A DNA stretch of 64,000 nucleotides from Actinomyces bovis (lineage in GTDB: Bacteria > Actinomycetota > Actinomycetes > Actinomycetales > Actinomycetaceae). The DNA is taken from assembly GCF_900444995.1 (NCBI RefSeq), contig NZ_UAPQ01000011.1, positions 62,001-126,000 on the forward strand, written 5' to 3'. Each line of letters starts with the position of its first letter. Position 1 is the first letter of the stretch. The notes under the pieces were generated by a model. It was not told the origin of the DNA, did not search any database, and was given only the letters and a program-made list of their open reading frames with translations. A program made the position numbers and the translations under genes. Positions 61,405 through 64,000 of the stretch are shown here, one piece after another.

Positions 61405-61410
61405 TAGCTT
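61405..61410 (+). promoter_or_regulatory. -10 hexamer for the WXG-like gene
   Basis: TAGCTT, six bases (TGAGGC), then ATG at 61417. It matches TANNNT, with GAGG as a possible weak ribosome site in the spacer. The rest of 61182-61416 shows no gene I can support. Confidence 0.45.
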
Positions 61411-61416
61411 TGAGGC

Positions 61417-61623
61417 ATGACACAGTACGAAGCCGGGCTGATGGTTGAGGACATCAGCGTCGCCAAATTCCTCCTGCCCACAACCCTCCCCGAGACCTGG
61501 ACCGGGTCAGCGGCCACGGCCTGCGCCAATGCACTGACCCAAGCCTCCAAGCTCCTAGACCAGGTCACCCTCTCCGGCGGGCAAGCCTCTAACTCCTGCC
61601 TGGCGCTCGACCAGGTCATCTAA
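61417..61623 (+). CDS. Small WXG100-like protein
   Basis: A 68-residue protein with W-T-G at residues 28-30 (PETWTGSAATACANALTQAS), placed between two predicted helices, as in WXG100/ESAT-6-like proteins exported by type VII systems. It is shorter than the usual ~100 residues, so it may be a truncated or accessory form. It lies 13 bp before a large hydrolase-domain gene and probably acts with it. No type VII secretion machinery is encoded in this window. Confidence 0.6.
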   Translation: MTQYEAGLMVEDISVAKFLLPTTLPETWTGSAATACANALTQASKLLDQVTLSGGQASNSCLALDQVI

Positions 61624-61636
61624 TGAGGAGCCGACA

Positions 61637-63769
61637 ATGAGCACCACCGCACAGCTCGGCACCGAGGCCCGCCCGCCAACTCCCACCTCGCCTAGCCAGC
61701 CCTGGGCGATGGGCACGGGTCCAGGTTCGAATAACTGGTCCAGTCGCAGTGCTGACCCGCAGCCGGCTCAGGCTGATCCAAGCTCCAAGGATTCGGATAA
61801 TGGCCTCCTCCCGAGCCCAGCTGCGCACCATTGGACTTGGACCTGGCCTGGCGGTGGCGCAGGCGTGGTCGTCACCGGCGGCAGCACCGCCGCCAACACT
61901 GATGACCTGCGCCAGTTGGCCAACGCCATCTCCTGTGCCTCCAGCCGCCTAAGCAGCGCGGGCAAGCATGCCAAAACGGCGCTTGGTCAGGTGCAGGACG
62001 TCGAGATCCCCAACCCACAGCCCATACCAAGCAACCCCTTCGCCAACTATCCCGCTTGCCCCGTCACCTTTGCCAACAGTTCCAGCACCGCAGCCAAGAC
62101 TGGTCCGGACCCAGAGCAGGTTAGGCGGTTGCGGAACAATGCAGAAGCAGATCTGAAACTGGCTCGCGACGGGGATCGGCACACTGCCGGTATCACCTCT
62201 GTATCCAGCTATCTCAACGGTTTGGTCAGCGACATCCTGGTATGCGCCAGCATGTACGACGCCGCTGACGGCAAAGCCAACCCGGCCAATGGCAGTAACT
62301 TGAACGGGCCAGCCAGTCCAGTCTCTGGTGGCTACCTGGGCTTGACGGGAGTCGGTCCAGTTGGCTGGGGCCTCCTAGGACTGGGATTAATGCCGTCGGT
62401 TCTGGGACCGGTCATTTTGGGCATCGTCGGCCCACCGATCCAGGCACACCTCGGCTTAGCCCTGGACGCCTTGCAGGCTCTAGACCTGCTCATCTCTGAC
62501 GAAGGCACTGAAGACTGGGTCAGGAACGATCTGGTGCGTCTCGTCGGCCTGGGAGTCGTTGCGGCGCGAGCCAAGACCGGACGGGAGGCCGCCACGGTCC
62601 AAGCGGAGATGCAGCACGCCGCCGAACGCCTGGATCCTTGGGTTAAGCAGCACCTGCCGGACAAAGTGCAGGTTGGTACCCAGCTGGTGGATCCGTCCAC
62701 GCTCACGCCGGTGCAGCGCTGCACCGCCTACCTGGCCCTGCTGGCCGCCAAATCCGGGCAGGAACGCTACGGCACAAACCATGGTGTGGACGTCAGCCAG
62801 CGGCCGACTGGCCCCAAGGACGAGACCAAAACCAAAGCGCCCACGCGGACGGTGCATGTACCACCCTCAACCAAGGACCCCTTCGGTTTAGGCACACCTG
62901 TTGACCCCAAGCTGAACCCCGCCCTGGAGGGCTACCAACCGCTGGAGAAGACACCAACCGGCACCATCTCAGACACAATCGATCGCTCCAACACGCTGCA
63001 AACCGAAGAGCGCCGCGACGCCGAAACGGCAGCCATTTCCATCACCCGCATTGAGCACGCGGATGGCACCAAGAGCTACCGGGTCATCATCCCTGGCACC
63101 ACGGACTGGGGTTCAGGCAGCCCAGCCCCACAGGACCTGCTGACCAATCTGCAAGGAGCTTCCGGAATGCCCACAGACATGGAGTCCGGCGTCGTCACCG
63201 CTATGCGGATGGCGGGAATCCAACCGGAAGATGAAGTGTCCCTATACGGTCACTCACAAGGTGGGATCACCGCCGTCAATATTGCCGCTGACCCGGAGGT
63301 AGCTAAGCATTTCAAGGTCACAGAAGTGCTAACTGCTGGCTCGCCCACCGCTCACGTACAGCTGCCGGAGGAAGTCCACGCTCTGCACCTGGAGAATGCC
63401 GGTGATGCCGTGCCCGCTCTCGACGGTGCGCCCAGCCCCACAGGCCCCAACCGCGCCGTCGTCCAGCTGGATACGCATGAGCAAAAGACCGCGTATCCAC
63501 ACGGAGCCGAGGTCTACCAGGACACCGCCATGAGTTTGGAGCAAGCGGGAGAGCCTGCCGTGGACGCTTGGAGCGAGCATCATCAGCGTCTAATGGGTGT
63601 GGGTGCGCAGGTCGCTGGGACGGGTGGGGCGGCAGTTGCCACCACCGAGATCATTTACGACATCCGACGGCGTGTTGGTGACGACTCCCCAGCGGGCAGC
63701 CCGACGCCGTCGCCCCAACCAGGTCCCGCGCCCCGGCCTCCTAGCGGAAGTGGCTCGGCCAAGGGCTAG
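61637..63769 (+). CDS. Large protein with a C-terminal alpha/beta-hydrolase domain, paired with a WXG-like protein
   Basis: A 710-residue protein. Its first ~75 residues are disordered. A helical part (~80-200) starting NTDDLRQLANAISCASSRLS resembles WXG/PPE-type export domains. A Gly/Leu-rich hydrophobic stretch (~235-275) follows, then a linker with Lys/Pro-rich repeats and a hydrolase domain with the nucleophile Ser540 in YGHSQGG. RVIIPGTTDWGS precedes it and HLENAGDAVPALDGAP follows. The end is Pro/Ser-rich. It looks like a secreted lipase/esterase or toxin-like effector, which is inference. GAGGAG precedes the ATG. Confidence 0.72.
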   Translation: MSTTAQLGTEARPPTPTSPSQPWAMGTGPGSNNWSSRSADPQPAQADPSSKDSDNGLLPSPAAHHWTWTWPGGGAGVVVTGGSTAANTDDLRQLANAISCASSRLSSAGKHAKTALGQVQDVEIPNPQPIPSNPFANYPACPVTFANSSSTAAKTGPDPEQVRRLRNNAEADLKLARDGDRHTAGITSVSSYLNGLVSDILVCASMYDAADGKANPANGSNLNGPASPVSGGYLGLTGVGPVGWGLLGLGLMPSVLGPVILGIVGPPIQAHLGLALDALQALDLLISDEGTEDWVRNDLVRLVGLGVVAARAKTGREAATVQAEMQHAAERLDPWVKQHLPDKVQVGTQLVDPSTLTPVQRCTAYLALLAAKSGQERYGTNHGVDVSQRPTGPKDETKTKAPTRTVHVPPSTKDPFGLGTPVDPKLNPALEGYQPLEKTPTGTISDTIDRSNTLQTEERRDAETAAISITRIEHADGTKSYRVIIPGTTDWGSGSPAPQDLLTNLQGASGMPTDMESGVVTAMRMAGIQPEDEVSLYGHSQGGITAVNIAADPEVAKHFKVTEVLTAGSPTAHVQLPEEVHALHLENAGDAVPALDGAPSPTGPNRAVVQLDTHEQKTAYPHGAEVYQDTAMSLEQAGEPAVDAWSEHHQRLMGVGAQVAGTGGAAVATTEIIYDIRRRVGDDSPAGSPTPSPQPGPAPRPPSGSGSAKG

Positions 63770-63951
63770 TCCACTGAGGCGGGCTGCTTTGCGGGGACGG
63801 GCTGCCGGGCTGAGCTGGCAGGCTGGCTTGGTGGGGCTGGCTGCTTCCACGATGTGGCCACCAAGACTGCAAATACCGCTGTTGGCTGATAACCGGTGTG
63901 TGGCGCGTTGCCAGACCGGCCTCGCGCAGCAGCCTGTGGAATTATCGAGGC
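63770..63951. other. Intergenic region before the window's last gene
   Basis: A 182-bp gap with G/C-rich, pyrimidine/purine-skewed sequence (repeated GGCTGG) and no firm signal. AATTAT six bases before the next ATG may be a -10 box. Confidence 0.35.
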
Positions 63952-64000
63952 ATGGAGCTGATTATCCGAAGCATTGGAAACGCAGCTGGTCTGTGGCTCA
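63952..64000 (+). CDS. Start of a possible phage-holin-family membrane protein (3' end outside window)
   Basis: An ATG at 63952 opens a frame that reads MELIIRSIGNAAGLWL to the window edge. This start resembles the N-terminus of small four-helix membrane proteins of the phage holin family 4 (YvlD-like), common in actinobacteria. Only 16 residues are visible, so the call is tentative. Confidence 0.4.
   Translation, partial: MELIIRSIGNAAGLWL

Overview
The window is GC-rich DNA with strongly G/C-ending codons. Its gene order is typical of the replication-origin region of a high-GC Gram-positive bacterium: rnpA-yidD-yidC-jag-rsmG-parA-parB, then trxA/trxB, murJ with a pseudokinase, a DUF6049 protein, a Nudix hydrolase and the CCA-adding enzyme. 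Sortase signals of the LANTG type, a lone WXG-like protein and the accessory gene set suggest an Actinomyces-like member of the Actinomycetaceae. The family assignment is inference from gene order and style; no ribosomal RNA is present.

Layout. 1-3117: RNase P protein, membrane insertase and 16S methyltransferase genes. 3279-8335: chromosome segregation, with ParA, ParB and six parS sites (two inside parB, one just after it, three between an aminotransferase and thrC). A D-Ala-D-Ala ligase-like gene and an aminotransferase lie between. 8432-20550: thrC, trxA, trxB, the murJ-pseudokinase/DUF6049/Nudix block and the divergent cca gene. 20551-25816: an accessory cassette of two sortase-anchored enzymes, an extracellular nuclease and a 5'-nucleotidase, with codon use unlike the neighbours. 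25817-28978: two tandem modules, each made of a conserved ~110-bp noncoding block, a 23-bp tandem-repeat array and a DUF4143-type ATPase gene. 28979-36922: DsbA-like/CcdA-like thiol pair, flotillin with an NfeD-like partner, paired Fluc fluoride channels, a DUF2079 membrane protein and a CycA-like transporter.

36994-42833 is the most unusual region. One minus-strand set carries an ABC ATPase, an ABC permease, a SAM methyltransferase, a class III aminotransferase and a DesK/NarL-type two-component system. The aminotransferase and methyltransferase resemble, from memory, the tailoring enzymes of daptide-type RiPP clusters, but no clear precursor or other daptide enzymes are present. 43015-48806: a large flippase-like protein with an embedded degenerate kinase, then CopA and CopZ-like copper genes. 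49033-57184: a carbohydrate locus with an alpha-galactosidase and an ABC importer lacking an ATPase on one strand, and a Tat-exported GH16-like enzyme and a LacI regulator on the other. A perfect 16-bp palindrome sits between the divergent genes. 57315-64000: a tail-anchored disordered protein, purB, a methyltransferase, a membrane protein, a WXG-like small protein paired with a serine-hydrolase-domain protein, and the first codons of a possible holin-family membrane protein.

Several genes lack a Shine-Dalgarno sequence and have a -10-like hexamer 6-7 nt before the start codon, suggesting leaderless mRNAs. The 9-mer GACGCCGTC/GACGGCGTC is unusually frequent. Counts were made by eye. Family names rest on motif recognition, not on searches.
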